A stretch of DNA of 64,000 nt, taken from NCBI RefSeq assembly GCF_013416775.1, contig NZ_SZVI01000001.1, positions 496,001 through 560,000 on the forward strand. Reading direction: 5' to 3'. Under the pieces are notes generated by a model, which searched no databases, was not told the origin of the DNA, and was given only the letters and a program-made list of their open reading frames with translations. Of the stretch, positions 1-10,167 are shown piece by piece (position 1 is the first letter of the stretch; each line of letters starts with the position of its first letter). The position numbers were made by a program, and so were the translations under genes. This DNA comes from Rhodoferax sp. BLA1. GTDB taxonomy: Bacteria > Pseudomonadota > Gammaproteobacteria > Burkholderiales > Burkholderiaceae_C.

Positions 1-2373
1 ACCGGCGCCTCCCTCAACAGCTTGCTTGCCAAGGTACAGGAACGCTTAACGCAACTGATGGATGAGGCGGCGCCATCACGTGAAGTGCAGGTGCGTCGAG
101 ATGCCTGGATGGCTTTTCAACGCCAGAAGACGCGTTGGCTTGATGGCACCCTGTCTGCCTGGGAGTCGGCGCTGCTTGCCGAAAAAAAAACGGCCCAGCC
201 ATCGAGCCGGGCTGCGTTGGCCGCCGATTTTGAGTTGCAGGGCACGGATGAGGTGGAGAACAAGATCATCGCATCCCGCATGGCGCTGAACCTGATGGAA
301 AAAGGCGCCGAACCGGTCAATGACCTGCGCAAGCGACTCAAGTACCTCAACAACAACCAGGCCTTGTCAACACGCGATATTGTTCACCCTGAGGTCTTGT
401 TCCTCTTGCTGGTGGAGCAATGGGAGGCCGCCGATCTGTCGCGCGAAGCCTTGCAACTGGTGTCGACGGTGGTGCAACGTCATTTCAATGAACACCTGGA
501 GAAAGCCTACACCGCGTGCAACGAGGAACTCATCAAGCTGGGTGTGCTGCCGGTGATCGAGTTTGGGGGCCCCACCAGCGCATCCTCCTTGGAAGACGAA
601 CGCGAACCGCACGCCCAGGTGCCAACACCACAGCCCCCGCCCGCCCCCAACCAACAACGCCGCGCTTCCGATCAACCTGGGGGGGCCAACCCGGCGGAAC
701 AAAGACGCAGCGGCGGTGTGCGGATAGGTTCACCCGCCGGACGGGTTGGCGGCATCTATGGGCGCGCCCAAGGTCTGATGGAGCAGGTGGGCCGTTTGCT
801 GAGTGGGGCGTTTCTGGAAAATCCACCTGCAGCAGGAGGCTTGAGCGGCGCGTCTGCTTATGCCGCCCAAGGGTTTGTGGGTGCGGAGGGCTACCCCGGG
901 CAAGCCGTGGTCAGTGGCCCCGGTGGGATGCTGTTGCCTGCGTCAGGCGCAGGCGCCGCGCGCCTGGCCTACGCCGGACCGTCCGCCCCCCTGATGATGG
1001 CCATGGCACAGCAACCCCGGCTGCAGGAAGTGCAGTTTGTCACCACGGACGGTGGCAGGCAGGTTGTGTACCCGGTGGCAGTGGCCCAGGTTGCTACCGA
1101 ACTGCGGCAGTTGTCCAGCGAACTCAAGGGCAAGGCCGAAACCGACAATGAAAAAGCCATCATCGAACTGGTGGCCTTGATGTTTCAGTCGATCCTGCAG
1201 GAGGATCGTATTCCGCCGGGTGCACGGGTCTGGTTTGCGCGGCTGCAAATGCCGGTGTTGCGCATCGCCCTCGCCGACCCGGACTTTTTCAACAAGCTGG
1301 ACCACCCGGCGCGCCAACTGATTGACCACATGGGCTCGTGTGTGCTGGGCTTTGACTCGAGTGGCATCAGCACCGACGCGCTGGAGACCGAAATCAAGCG
1401 TGTGGTTCAGGTGGTGGAGCAGTACCCCGAGACGGGTGACCGGGTCTACCGACGAGTCTACGAAGAGTTTCAGCAGTTCCTGAAAAAACACCTGGCCAAG
1501 AAGCCGTCGACGCAGAAGGTGATGGGGGTGGCCGAACAGCTGGAGCAGAAGGAAACGCTGGCGATCCAGTACACCATTGAGCTGCGTGACCAGCTCAAGG
1601 ACATGCCGGTGCGTGAAGAAATCCGCTCCTTTTTGTTCAAGGTCTGGACCGAGGTACTGGCGGTGTCCACGGTGCGCCAGGGCAAGCAGCATGAGGAAAC
1701 CCTGCTGCTGAAAAAGACCGCCACCGACCTGATCTGGGCGGCCAGCGCCAAACCCAACCGGGCCGACCGCACCAAGGTGATTGCCGGTCTGGCCGCCCTG
1801 TTGCAAAACCTGCGCGACGGCATGAACCGACTCGGCATCGTGCGAGGTGCCCAGGAAGTGCACATCAAAATCATCAGCGACACCCTGGCCGATGCCTTCA
1901 TGGCCAAAACCGAAACCGTCGCCGATGCGCAGATCCAGGCCCTGGCCAAACGGCTGGCAGAGTTGGACGACTACATCAGCGACGATGGTGGTGAAGAGCT
2001 GCCGCTGGACACCGAAAACATCGAGGAACTGCTGGGTTTTGAAGCATCCGAGCTGGATGTGGTCAGCGAAGGCGGTGAGACCGCCAGCCAGGACATGGCC
2101 GAGTGGGCACGTGAACTGGCACTGGGTTCGTGGTTTGCCCTTAACTACAAGGACGTCACGGTGCAGGTGCAGTATGTCTGGCGCAGCCCCCTGGGTCACC
2201 TGCACCTGTTCTCCAACAACGTCGGTCACAGCTACCTGTTTCAGACCGCGCGCCTGGCCGCCTATTTGCAGGCCAACCTGCTGACACCGCAGGAAGACGA
2301 ACCCCTGACAGCGCGGGCGACCCGCTCGGCGCTGGATGAGATCCACGCCCATCCGCAGCGCCTGCTGGGCTGA
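1..2373 (+). CDS. DUF1631 family protein, 5' end outside window
   Basis: The reading frame is open from base 1, so the true start lies upstream; 790 codons are visible. The product resembles the large DUF1631 proteins of Betaproteobacteria, whose biochemical role is not established (some databases mislabel them thymidine phosphorylase). What is seen is a mostly helical N-terminal part, a Pro/Gly/Ala-rich low-complexity linker at about residues 195-330, then a long helical C-terminal region ending in a conserved-looking segment rich in aromatic residues. It ends five bases from the convergent smg gene. Family assignment is by overall resemblance and gene neighbourhood. Confidence 0.75.
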   Translation, partial: TGASLNSLLAKVQERLTQLMDEAAPSREVQVRRDAWMAFQRQKTRWLDGTLSAWESALLAEKKTAQPSSRAALAADFELQGTDEVENKIIASRMALNLMEKGAEPVNDLRKRLKYLNNNQALSTRDIVHPEVLFLLLVEQWEAADLSREALQLVSTVVQRHFNEHLEKAYTACNEELIKLGVLPVIEFGGPTSASSLEDEREPHAQVPTPQPPPAPNQQRRASDQPGGANPAEQRRSGGVRIGSPAGRVGGIYGRAQGLMEQVGRLLSGAFLENPPAAGGLSGASAYAAQGFVGAEGYPGQAVVSGPGGMLLPASGAGAARLAYAGPSAPLMMAMAQQPRLQEVQFVTTDGGRQVVYPVAVAQVATELRQLSSELKGKAETDNEKAIIELVALMFQSILQEDRIPPGARVWFARLQMPVLRIALADPDFFNKLDHPARQLIDHMGSCVLGFDSSGISTDALETEIKRVVQVVEQYPETGDRVYRRVYEEFQQFLKKHLAKKPSTQKVMGVAEQLEQKETLAIQYTIELRDQLKDMPVREEIRSFLFKVWTEVLAVSTVRQGKQHEETLLLKKTATDLIWAASAKPNRADRTKVIAGLAALLQNLRDGMNRLGIVRGAQEVHIKIISDTLADAFMAKTETVADAQIQALAKRLAELDDYISDDGGEELPLDTENIEELLGFEASELDVVSEGGETASQDMAEWARELALGSWFALNYKDVTVQVQYVWRSPLGHLHLFSNNVGHSYLFQTARLAAYLQANLLTPQEDEPLTARATRSALDEIHAHPQRLLG

Positions 2374-2377
2374 GGCC

Positions 2378-2854
2378 TCAGTTTGCTAGGCGTGTGCTCT
2401 GGCTGTCGCAGAGTTCGTCCAGCACCAGCACATCTGGCGTGCGGCGCAGGCCCCAGAACACCATCAGCACAATCAGTTTGAGATCGTCCACACCGATGGG
2501 ACCCGGGCCAGCGGCGGTGACCCGGTCCATCACCAGCTCCAGCTCCAAGGTGGACAGCGCACCCACCGACACCAGAAAAGCCAAAAATCCCCAACCGGCC
2601 ACACCGAGCCGAGTCCACTCTGGCTGCGACAACACCCGCATCGCGGCGGCACCGGGCAGCGGGGGCACGGCAGCCACAGGGGTCTCGGGCAGCTGTCGCG
2701 TGGCGAATCTCAAGTCCTCCAGCCACAACAACGCAGCGTCGACTTCGTTGGCGGCGAAGCCCTGGGTGTTCAAGCTGCGGTGCAAAGCCAGCAGTTCAGG
2801 GCATGCATCGCTGTCAAGGTAGTTGTCGTAAACAAACGCGAGGACTTCAAACAT
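2378..2854 (-). CDS. smg: Smg family protein (DUF494)
   Basis: 158 aa. The start is placed at the ATG giving MFEVLAFVYDNY, the usual beginning of Smg/DUF494 proteins, rather than nine codons upstream. The family is all-helical, acidic and of unclear function, and is commonly next to dprA in beta- and gammaproteobacteria. Here dprA lies immediately upstream on the same strand (60 bases), consistent with a dprA-smg unit. The length is typical. Confidence 0.85.
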   Translation of the reverse strand: MFEVLAFVYDNYLDSDACPELLALHRSLNTQGFAANEVDAALLWLEDLRFATRQLPETPVAAVPPLPGAAAMRVLSQPEWTRLGVAGWGFLAFLVSVGALSTLELELVMDRVTAAGPGPIGVDDLKLIVLMVFWGLRRTPDVLVLDELCDSQSTRLAN

Positions 2855-2914
2855 GGCCTCAATATACCGCCGCCCGATCACCCCTAACCCTCAAACTGGG
2901 CCGGGAATCAGACC

Positions 2915-4138
2915 TCAGTCGCCCTGGCGTTGAAACAGGCCACCCGCCAGCCGCGCCACCAAGCCGTCCAGCTCCAAACCCATCAACTGGGCTTGGAGAT
3001 CGGCGGTGGTAAGCCCGGTGCGGGCTTGCAAGGCCTCCAAGCCAACCGGGTCAAAGCCCATGGCCATCAGCAGCGGGGAACTGTGAGGGAAATCGGCCTC
3101 GGCCCTGACGTCCTCTGGGTCACCAGCTACAACGGTTGTAGCTATTGGCAAACGACCAGGCCACCGCAACTCCTCCAGCACATCCTGCGCCGACTCGACC
3201 AATTTGGCGCCCTGTTTGATCAGCGCATGGCAACCACGTGACTGCGCGGCGTGAATCGACCCGGGAATGGCAAACACCTCGCGCCCCTGTTCGGCCGTGA
3301 GGCGCGCGGTGATCAGGGAGCCCGATTGCAGCGCGGCCTCCACCACCAGTGTGCCCTGCGCCAGCCCGGCAATCAAGCGGTTGCGTTTGGGGAAATTGGC
3401 GGTGAGCGGTGGGGTACCCAGCGGGTACTCACTCAGCAGCAGCCCGTGCTGGGCAATGCGGTGCGCCAAATCCCGGTGCGCCCGAGGGTAAACACGGTCC
3501 AAGCCAGTGCCCACCACCGCAACGGTGACGGCCTGGTGGCTGGCACTGGCGCCGTCCAGCGCGCCTTCGTGGGCGGCACCGTCAATGCCCAGCGCCAAAC
3601 CACTGACCACGGTCAACCCGGCCTGGGCAAACGATTTGGCAAACAGACGCGCGTTGGCAGCACCTTGGGGCGTGGGGTTGCGGCTGCCCACCATGGCCAG
3701 GCTGCTGCTGGTGTCGATGGTGTTGCAAGTCGCTATGTTTTCAGCAGCTATCTGTCCTTTATCCAAAAGGGCTGGAGGCCTATTTTCCTTGAACGCTGCG
3801 TTGCCCAGCAGGTACAGCATCAACGGCGGATCGTCCAGGTTCAGCAAGGCATTGGGATAAAGCACATCACCCAGTGTGGCAACCTGACGGCGTAGGCCGT
3901 GTTCTGCGTCCTGCTGCAGCCAAGTCCAGGTGCGCTCCAGCAGCTCAGCCAGTTGGGTCGGTTCGGTGCCCAGTGCCTGGGCTCGGGCGGGACTCACCAC
4001 CTGTTTCAAGGCGGCGCTGCTTTGTTCAAAGATCGCCTGCGGCAGACCAAAAGCGGCCAGCAGTTTGCGGGCACTGTCGTTGCCCACGCCCGGGGTCAGG
4101 CTCAGTCTCAGCCAGGCAGCTAGTTCGTCACGTTCCAC
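2915..4138 (-). CDS. dprA: DNA-processing protein DprA
   Basis: 407 aa, GTG start. DprA loads RecA on incoming single-stranded DNA during natural transformation. Seen: an N-terminal helical SAM-like part, a Rossmann fold with MVGSRNPTPQG at about 149-159 and SGLALGIDGAAH at 179-190, and a C-terminal winged-helix-like segment from about 345. Residues ~116-142 are an extra stretch between the conserved LMLYLLGN strand and MVGSRNP; its DNA is a copy of the dispersed palindromic repeat, inserted in frame. The core motifs are intact, so the protein is probably functional. Confidence 0.93.
   Translation of the reverse strand: MERDELAAWLRLSLTPGVGNDSARKLLAAFGLPQAIFEQSSAALKQVVSPARAQALGTEPTQLAELLERTWTWLQQDAEHGLRRQVATLGDVLYPNALLNLDDPPLMLYLLGNAAFKENRPPALLDKGQIAAENIATCNTIDTSSSLAMVGSRNPTPQGAANARLFAKSFAQAGLTVVSGLALGIDGAAHEGALDGASASHQAVTVAVVGTGLDRVYPRAHRDLAHRIAQHGLLLSEYPLGTPPLTANFPKRNRLIAGLAQGTLVVEAALQSGSLITARLTAEQGREVFAIPGSIHAAQSRGCHALIKQGAKLVESAQDVLEELRWPGRLPIATTVVAGDPEDVRAEADFPHSSPLLMAMGFDPVGLEALQARTGLTTADLQAQLMGLELDGLVARLAGGLFQRQGD
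3713..3793 (+). repeat. Dispersed palindromic repeat, copy inside dprA
   Basis: The core at 3744-3787 reads AGCTATCTGTCCTTTATCC then AAAAGGGCTGGAGGCC. It matches the intergenic copies at 30370 and 32443. It encodes DprA residues ~116-142, which are extra relative to the usual DprA domain. Confidence 0.7.
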
Positions 4139-4185
4139 AACGTTGCGTGTGTCTGTGGCTCAAGCCAGAGGGCCTGCGGCGCCGA

Positions 4186-5394
4186 TCAACGCGGGTTGAC
4201 GAGCCGGTCACCCACCTTGACACCGCTGACAATGTCCAGCACCAAGCCATAGGACAGCTTGTCGAAGGTGCGAAACACCATCAGCAAACCGTTGCGCTCA
4301 TCGGGCAGCTTGATGTTGGTCAGCGCCTGATCGGTCTTGTCAACCATGCGGGCGCCGCTCTGCAAAATAGCCAGCACATGCCCATTCTCCAGCCCGTCCA
4401 GGCTACCTTTGTTGAGGATCACCACCTGGTTTTGCGCCGCATTGACCACGCCCGTGCCGTAAATCGAGACGATGCGTGCATCCACCGGGCTGGCCGGGGC
4501 GTGGGGTACATAGTTCAGCAACTGCCGGGGTGGTTCAGGCAAGAGACGGTCACCGACGCGGATTTCTTCCTTCACATCCACAACGTCGAAGGTCGCAGGG
4601 ATCACCTCTGAGGGCGCGTCGACCGCTGACGTGGCCGAGGCCTGAGCCCCTTCGCTGCGTGCCAGCAAGGCTTTGCCCAGGTAAGGCGCCTCAAAACCCA
4701 GCACTTCCCCGGTCACCGGGTCTTTCAGCGGCTTGGTGTCGCGAAAGATGCGGTAGGCTTTTTGTTTTTGCGTCGGGTCATCCATCAGGTCGCCCGAGCT
4801 GCTGCGCACATAAGCGCGGTCACCACGCGTCAGGAACACCCGGCCATCCTGGGTGGCAACAATACGCGGGGCCTGGTTCATGGTCTGATCGTCCACCACG
4901 ATGCCCTCGGACAGGAAGGGTTCGATCAGGTGGTATTGCACGGTGGGCAAGGCGCTACCGGCCAGCCCTTCAATGCGCGTGCGTGGTGACAGCCTCACCG
5001 TGGGGGTGCCGCCGCCATTGTTGGCCTGGGTGCTGAGCCGGGCTCGGCCATTAGCGGTATCCAGATACAGTGTTTGCCCTGGGTAAATCAAATGCGGGTT
5101 ACGAATGTCGGCCAGGTTCATGCCCCACAACTCGGGCCAACGCCAGGGCGATTTCAAGAACAGGCCGGAAATGGACCACAAGGTATCGCCCGACTGGATG
5201 GTGTAACTCTGCGGCGCATCAGGCCGCAGCTCGGTCAAGGCCACCCCGGTTTGTGCAACCTGGTTGGCGGTGGCACGCTGCTGCGCGGTGACGGGAAAGT
5301 TCTGCGCCTGGGCAGCCCCAGCGGCCAGCCAGCCAAACGCCAGCGTGACACAAGCCAGAGGGGTGACTGCTGCTCGAAGGAAAGTATGAGGCAT
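4186..5394 (-). CDS. LysM domain protein, exported
   Basis: 402 aa. The start is set at the ATG giving MPHTFLRAAV, with AAGGT upstream, followed by a clear signal peptide (hydrophobic residues ~10-28, cleavage near AQA-QN at 30). One LysM domain at about 64-111 (YTIQSGDTLWSI, YPGQTLYL) suggests peptidoglycan binding. The remaining ~290 residues have no motif I can name. It lies 126 bases from the divergent def gene; in Burkholderiales a LysM gene between dprA and def is common. The role is inferred to be envelope-associated. Confidence 0.82.
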   Translation of the reverse strand: MPHTFLRAAVTPLACVTLAFGWLAAGAAQAQNFPVTAQQRATANQVAQTGVALTELRPDAPQSYTIQSGDTLWSISGLFLKSPWRWPELWGMNLADIRNPHLIYPGQTLYLDTANGRARLSTQANNGGGTPTVRLSPRTRIEGLAGSALPTVQYHLIEPFLSEGIVVDDQTMNQAPRIVATQDGRVFLTRGDRAYVRSSSGDLMDDPTQKQKAYRIFRDTKPLKDPVTGEVLGFEAPYLGKALLARSEGAQASATSAVDAPSEVIPATFDVVDVKEEIRVGDRLLPEPPRQLLNYVPHAPASPVDARIVSIYGTGVVNAAQNQVVILNKGSLDGLENGHVLAILQSGARMVDKTDQALTNIKLPDERNGLLMVFRTFDKLSYGLVLDIVSGVKVGDRLVNPR

Positions 5395-5523
5395 GTGGTT
5401 CGTACCTTGTTGTATCGCGTGAGATTTTGCGCCCAAGCCCTTGATTGGACAACGATTCTCACCCGGCGATTGTGCAACCAGACAAAAATATAGCGAAAAT
5501 AACGACATCGCAGGACACATACT

Positions 5524-6045
5524 ATGGCATTACTGACAATTATTTGCTACCCAGACACCCGGCTGCACACGGTGGCCAAACCCGTGGTGGCGGTGGATGA
5601 CCGCATCCAGACACTGGTCGATGACATGCTGGAAACCATGTACGAGGCCAACGGTGTGGGGCTGGCCGCCACCCAGGTCGATGTGCATGAACGGGTGGTT
5701 GTTCTGGACACCTCGGAGGGGCGCGACAGCCCGCTGGTGGTGATCAACCCCACGCTGGTCTGGACCAGCCCCGAAACACACCTCAACGAAGAAGGCTGCC
5801 TGTCGGTGCCCGGCATTTACGATGGTGTGATACGCCATGATGCGGTCAAGGTCGAGGCACTGGACCGTGAAGGCAAATCCCGCGTGATCGAAGCCGATGG
5901 CCTGCTCGCGGTGTGCCTGCAACACGAGATGGACCACCTGCTGGGCAAGGTGTTTGTCGAGTACTTGTCGCCACTCAAACGCAACCGCATCAAGACCAAA
6001 TTACTCAAAGCGCAGCGCGACGGCCGCGTTGCCAAGCTGGTTTGA
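5524..6045 (+). CDS. def: Peptide deformylase
   Basis: 173 aa. Removes the N-formyl group from nascent proteins using a bound metal. All three signature motifs are present: GVGLAATQ (44-51), EGCLS (90-94, metal ligand Cys92) and QHEMDH (133-138, ligands His134 and His138, catalytic Glu135). The ATG at 5524 gives the standard N-terminus. The stop overlaps the fmt start, so formylation and deformylation genes are translationally coupled. Confidence 0.96.
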   Translation: MALLTIICYPDTRLHTVAKPVVAVDDRIQTLVDDMLETMYEANGVGLAATQVDVHERVVVLDTSEGRDSPLVVINPTLVWTSPETHLNEEGCLSVPGIYDGVIRHDAVKVEALDREGKSRVIEADGLLAVCLQHEMDHLLGKVFVEYLSPLKRNRIKTKLLKAQRDGRVAKLV

Positions 6046-7001
6046 AGCTGGTTTTTGCCGGTACGCCGGAATTTGCCGCCGTTGCACTGGCCAAGCTGCT
6101 GGCGGCGGGCCACCAGATCACGCTGGTGCTGACCCAGCCGGACCGCCCGGCCGGGCGCGGCCTCAAATTACAAGCCTCCCCGGTCAAACAACTGGCCATG
6201 CAACATGGCATCCCCGTGGCCCAGCCGCGCAGCCTGCGACTGGATGGCAAGTACCCCGATGAGGCGCAAGCGGCCCACGCGCTGCTGCAAGCCGCGCAAG
6301 CAGACGCGATGGTGGTGGCCGCCTACGGCCTGATCCTGCCGCAGTGGGTGCTGGATCTGCCCCGGCACGGCTGCTTCAATATCCACGGCTCCTTGCTGCC
6401 GCGCTGGCGTGGTGCGGCGCCGATCCACCGCGCCATCGAGGCCGGGGATGCGCAAACCGGCATCACCATCATGCAGATGGACGCCGGGCTCGACACCGGC
6501 GACATGCTTCTGGCACAAGCGCTGCCGATTTTGGCCACCGACACCACCGGCAGCCTGCACGACCAGCTGGCAAACCTGGGTGGGGTGTTGATGGTGCAGG
6601 CACTGCAGTTGTTGCAGCAAGGCGCACTCCAGCCGGTGCCCCAGCCCACGGAAGGTATCACCTACGCGACCAAGGTCGAGAAGGCCGAGGCGGTGATCGA
6701 CTGGCGCCAGAGCGCAGAGACCATCACCCGGCGGGTGCGGGCCTTCAACCCGGCACCGGGTGCCAGCACCTTGCTGGCCGGTGAGCCGCTCAAGGTGTGG
6801 GCCGCTTGCATCGGCCCGGGTCAACCCTCGGCCGACCAAGTTTGCGGGCAAATTGTGGCTGTAGCCCAGGACCACATTGCCGTCGCTGCTATGGATTCCA
6901 TTGTCCACATCACCGAACTGCAACGCGCCGGTGGCAAACGCCTGAGCGTGGCCGACTTCCTGCGTGGTGTGCCGCTGCGGCCTGGTACGCAGCTGGGTTA
7001 G
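6042..7001 (+). CDS. fmt: Methionyl-tRNA formyltransferase
   Basis: 319 aa. Transfers a formyl group from 10-formyl-THF to Met-tRNA(fMet). The homologous N-terminus [10 protein letters not shown] begins directly after a TTG at 6042, which overlaps the def stop (TTGA); no in-frame ATG lies closer. Catalytic residues expected from the family are visible: Asn113 and His115 in [17 protein letters not shown], and Asp151 in [13 protein letters not shown]-terminal OB-like domain follows. The TTG start is an inference from the protein alignment pattern. Confidence 0.94.
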   Translation: MKLVFAGTPEFAAVALAKLLAAGHQITLVLTQPDRPAGRGLKLQASPVKQLAMQHGIPVAQPRSLRLDGKYPDEAQAAHALLQAAQADAMVVAAYGLILPQWVLDLPRHGCFNIHGSLLPRWRGAAPIHRAIEAGDAQTGITIMQMDAGLDTGDMLLAQALPILATDTTGSLHDQLANLGGVLMVQALQLLQQGALQPVPQPTEGITYATKVEKAEAVIDWRQSAETITRRVRAFNPAPGASTLLAGEPLKVWAACIGPGQPSADQVCGQIVAVAQDHIAVAAMDSIVHITELQRAGGKRLSVADFLRGVPLRPGTQLG

Positions 7002-7010
7002 GTTACGCCC

Positions 7011-7754
7011 GTGTTTTTGAAGCCCTCTTTGTTCCGGCACCCCGAATTTCGGGTGGGGGTGATGGATGCACTGGGGGCGGCACCGGGATTGGCCGCCTGG
7101 GCGCTGATGACCGGTGTGGCCATGGTGAACTCGGGGCTGAGTACCTTTGAGTCCCTGTTGATGGGCCTGATTGTGTTTGCCGGCAGTTCGCAGCTGGCCG
7201 CCATTCCGCTGATCGCCGCTGGCGCACCCGCCTGGGTGGTGCTGGCCACCGGCTGGTGTGTCAACCTGCGCTTTGTGGTGTTCAGCGCCCACATGCGTCC
7301 CTATCTGATGCATTTGCCACTGCGTGAGCGGCTGCTCACCGGTTATCTGCTGACCGACCTGAGTTATGTGCAGTTCACCCGGCGTTACCCGCAGCATGGC
7401 AACAGCCCGGAGCAGCTGCAGGCACAGCAGGCCTATCTGGCGGGCAACTGCGGGCTCAGCTGGGCCTCCTGGGAGAGTTTCACGGTGCTGGGCATTGTGC
7501 TGGCGGGCCTGATCCCGGCGAGCTGGGGTCTGGGTTTTGCCGGTATTTTGGCGCTGCTCGGGGTCTTGTTGTCGCTGGCATCGAGCCCGCTGCGCTGGGT
7601 CAGCGCCGGTGTCGCCGGAGCCGCTGCGGTGGCGGCATTTGCCTTGCCCTTCAAGCTCAACATCCTGGTGGCGATTGCCGCTGCGGTGGCCATGAGCCTG
7701 ATGCTGGAGGCGGCCCAGCGGGCCAAAAACACCCAGGTGGAGACCACGCCGTGA
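7011..7754 (+). CDS. azlC: AzlC family branched-chain amino acid exporter, large subunit
   Basis: 247 aa with several hydrophobic segments and the AzlC-like N-terminal region (FRVGVMDALGAAPGL). AzlC with AzlD forms an exporter for branched-chain amino acids in characterised systems; the substrate here is inferred. GTG start at 7011. The end overlaps the azlD start by four bases (GTGA), so the two are translated together. Confidence 0.85.
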   Translation: MFLKPSLFRHPEFRVGVMDALGAAPGLAAWALMTGVAMVNSGLSTFESLLMGLIVFAGSSQLAAIPLIAAGAPAWVVLATGWCVNLRFVVFSAHMRPYLMHLPLRERLLTGYLLTDLSYVQFTRRYPQHGNSPEQLQAQQAYLAGNCGLSWASWESFTVLGIVLAGLIPASWGLGFAGILALLGVLLSLASSPLRWVSAGVAGAAAVAAFALPFKLNILVAIAAAVAMSLMLEAAQRAKNTQVETTP

Positions 7755-8101
7755 GCGCCGAAACCGATCTCTGGACCGTGCTGGTGATCCTCGGTCTGAC
7801 CGCCATCACGGTGTTGACACGTTCGCTGTTTTTCCTCTCCAGCCGCCCCTGGCAGTTGCCCGGCTGGGTGCAACGCGGTTTGCAATATGCACCGATTGCA
7901 GCCCTGGCGGCGGTGATTGTTCCCGAACTGGTCATGACCCAGGGCCAGTTCATCCACAGCTGGCAAGACGCCCGGCTGTTTGCCGCGCTGGCAGGTACGG
8001 CCTGGTTTCTGACACACAAGACCCAGCGGCAGGCGGTGCTGGGCACGATTGTGGTGGGCATGCTGGTGTACCTGCCGCTGCATTTGCTTTTGGGTTGGTA
8101 G
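7751..8101 (+). CDS. azlD: AzlD family branched-chain amino acid exporter, small subunit
   Basis: 116 aa, GTG start inside the azlC stop. Four hydrophobic segments, and the typical pattern TVLTRSLFF followed by ALAAVIVPEL characteristic of AzlD-like small membrane proteins. It partners the preceding AzlC. Confidence 0.85.
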   Translation: MSAETDLWTVLVILGLTAITVLTRSLFFLSSRPWQLPGWVQRGLQYAPIAALAAVIVPELVMTQGQFIHSWQDARLFAALAGTAWFLTHKTQRQAVLGTIVVGMLVYLPLHLLLGW

Positions 8102-8241
8102 AAGCCCTGACGGCGCCGCAACGGGGCGGCCCCTAGAATGGACTGAGCCCCTCTGACACCCACCGCTGGCTTGTCCAGACGTGTTTCTGGGGCTGGCTCT
8201 GAGGCCCAACCGCCTGTCTCAGGCTGATCTGAAAGAAGCCC

Positions 8242-9768
8242 ATGAATCTGTTGTCGCCGGGAATCACATTGCTCAGGCCCTTGTCGGCCCGCTGGCGCTT
8301 TTGGGTGTTGCCGATCCCGATGCTGCTGGTAGGGCTGGTCATGGGGTTCATGTGGTTGACAGCTTCGGCGCCCCACGCACCAGCAGGCGCGGTGTTGGTT
8401 TGGCTGGTGCTGGCCGGTTTGGCCATCTGGCTGTATTTGCAGCTGGCCTACGTCAGCCTCATGGATGGCGAGACCCAACACATGGACAGCGCCATGACCC
8501 GGGTGTCACACGGAGACCTGTCGCAAGCGGCCTCTGGCAAGGAGCCGTCCTTGGGCGGATTTGGCCGACAGTTGCAGCAGATGGTCACCAACATGTCGAG
8601 CATGGTGGCCAACATCCGCACCGCGGCCGTGTTGTTGGGGGACACCGGCAAAACCCTGGTCGAAGACACCCGCGGCCTCGCAGAACGTGCGCAGGCCCAA
8701 GGCCAGCACTTGCAGCAGACCTCGGTCCACGTCAAACATGTCAGCGAAACGGTGGCGCGCAACGCCCAGGCGGCACAACAGGTCAGCCAGATGACATCCA
8801 GCCTGCACCAGGAAGCCGATTCGGCCGGCAAAAAAATGACCGAAGCCATGCAGAGCATGGGCCCGCTGGAGGTGACCTCCAAACGCATGTCCGAGATCAT
8901 CGGGGTGATCGACGGCATCGCATTCCAGACCAATTTGCTGGCGCTCAATGCCGCGGTGGAAGCGGCACGCGCCGGAGAGCAAGGCCGGGGTTTTGCCGTG
9001 GTGGCGGCCGAGGTGCGCAACCTGGCCAAACGCAGCCAGGGCGCGGCCGCTGAAATCCGTGACCTGATTGCCGAGTCGTCCAAACGCGTGGGTGAAACGG
9101 TGCATGGCATCAAACAGATCAACGACAGCATGGCCAGCCTGATTTCCGGCATAGGCGGCATTGCCACCAACATCAATGTCATGGCCGAGGGCAGTGCCTC
9201 GCAAAGCGCCGCGCTGGAAGAAGTGGTGCACGCGGTGGGCGACCTTGACGTGCTGACCCAGGAGAACGCGGTGCTGGTCAGCCGCGCCGGTGTCAACGCC
9301 GAGCGCCTGATCAACCAGGCCTCGATCCTGGAGGTCTCGGTCGGTGACATCCGCTTGCACCAGGGCACCGCCGACCAGGCGCGCCAGATGACGCTCAACG
9401 CCCTGGCGCACCTGCGCCAGGTGGGCTACGCCCAGGCGGTGCGTGACTTCCATGACCGCAGCAAACCCTTCATTGACCGCGACCTCTACATCTTCATTTT
9501 TGACCGGGCCGGGATCTACCAGGTGCACGGCGCTTTGCCCGAAAAAGACAACACCGACTTGCGTGTGATTCCCGGTCTGGACGCGGAAAAACTGATCACT
9601 GATGCCTGGGCGGTGTGTGACAGGGAACAGGGTGGCTGGGTCAATTACGTGATCACCAACCCGGTCAGCCGCGAAACCCAGGCCAAGACCTCGTACGTGG
9701 TGCCGCTGGACCAGCAGCACCTGCTGGGCTGTGGTTGTTATCTGAACTCTGAATGGCTCAACGTCTGA
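8242..9768 (+). CDS. Methyl-accepting chemotaxis protein with C-terminal Cache-like domain
   Basis: 508 aa. Two transmembrane segments (~20-40 and ~48-70) with almost no periplasmic loop are followed by a cytoplasmic signalling helix bundle whose hairpin tip is canonical ([20 protein letters not shown]). After the signalling domain, residues ~390-505 ([47 protein letters not shown]) look like a single Cache domain, normally an N-terminal extracellular sensor. Here it would sit in the cytoplasm. No chemotaxis genes adjoin it. Confidence 0.88.
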   Translation: MNLLSPGITLLRPLSARWRFWVLPIPMLLVGLVMGFMWLTASAPHAPAGAVLVWLVLAGLAIWLYLQLAYVSLMDGETQHMDSAMTRVSHGDLSQAASGKEPSLGGFGRQLQQMVTNMSSMVANIRTAAVLLGDTGKTLVEDTRGLAERAQAQGQHLQQTSVHVKHVSETVARNAQAAQQVSQMTSSLHQEADSAGKKMTEAMQSMGPLEVTSKRMSEIIGVIDGIAFQTNLLALNAAVEAARAGEQGRGFAVVAAEVRNLAKRSQGAAAEIRDLIAESSKRVGETVHGIKQINDSMASLISGIGGIATNINVMAEGSASQSAALEEVVHAVGDLDVLTQENAVLVSRAGVNAERLINQASILEVSVGDIRLHQGTADQARQMTLNALAHLRQVGYAQAVRDFHDRSKPFIDRDLYIFIFDRAGIYQVHGALPEKDNTDLRVIPGLDAEKLITDAWAVCDREQGGWVNYVITNPVSRETQAKTSYVVPLDQQHLLGCGCYLNSEWLNV

Positions 9769-9865
9769 CCGGGCCCGCCCCAACAAGGCACCCAGCCTGA
9801 TCACCCTCAACCGGCAGGTGCACAAGACGCCGACGCGATGGCGCCACCACAGCCGGGGCACCCAT

Positions 9866-9921
9866 TGCTATTGAGTAAATAGCAACATACCCATGATTTG
9901 TAAGGGCTAGAGCCCTAAAAA
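9866..9921. repeat. Dispersed palindromic repeat, intergenic copy
   Basis: TGCTATT at 9866-9872 pairs with AATAGCA at 9878-9884, and GGGCTAGAGCCC at 9904-9915 is a near-perfect palindrome. It shares AAGGGCTAGAG with the other copies. Confidence 0.65.
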
Positions 9922-10111
9922 ACCTGCAATTTCAGACCTGCGGGGTCAGGCGGATGCCCGCACCTACTGGTGTCGTCCGCGCCATGCGAGCAAGCTCTGT
10001 GGCAGCGCCTAGTCCGCGTTGAAGCCCGCGCCAAGCTGCTGAACAATATTTTTGTCAAATGCAGTTAACAAAAATCGGTTTTCTTGCGTTTGAACAGTTT
10101 CAGGTAAGGTG

Positions 10112-10135
10112 AAACGCTCAAAATCAGTAGCGTTT
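10112..10135. promoter_or_regulatory. Inverted repeat upstream of pckG, possible operator
   Basis: AAACGCT at 10112-10118 is the reverse complement of AGCGTTT at 10129-10135. GCGTTTGA also occurs twice in direct orientation (10086-10093 and 10130-10137). The position 33-56 bases before the start suits regulation of pckG, but no cognate regulator is identified. Confidence 0.3.
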
Positions 10136-10167
10136 GATGCAATGAAACGGTTTTACCAGGAGGTTCA

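Larger units (their letters stand above)
9769..10167. other. Intergenic region upstream of pckG
   Basis: 399 bases with no credible gene. It contains a copy of the dispersed palindromic repeat (9866-9921) and, nearer pckG, an inverted repeat described separately. A strong AGGAGG ribosome binding site lies seven bases before the pckG ATG. Confidence 0.6.

Noticed and set aside
943..2352. 469-aa open frame antisense to the DUF1631 gene
   Set aside because: High GC keeps the opposite frame open; composition is shadow-like and the sense frame matches a known family.
8506..9861. 451-aa antisense frame over the chemotaxis gene
   Set aside because: His/Gly/Arg-rich shadow of a well-supported receptor.
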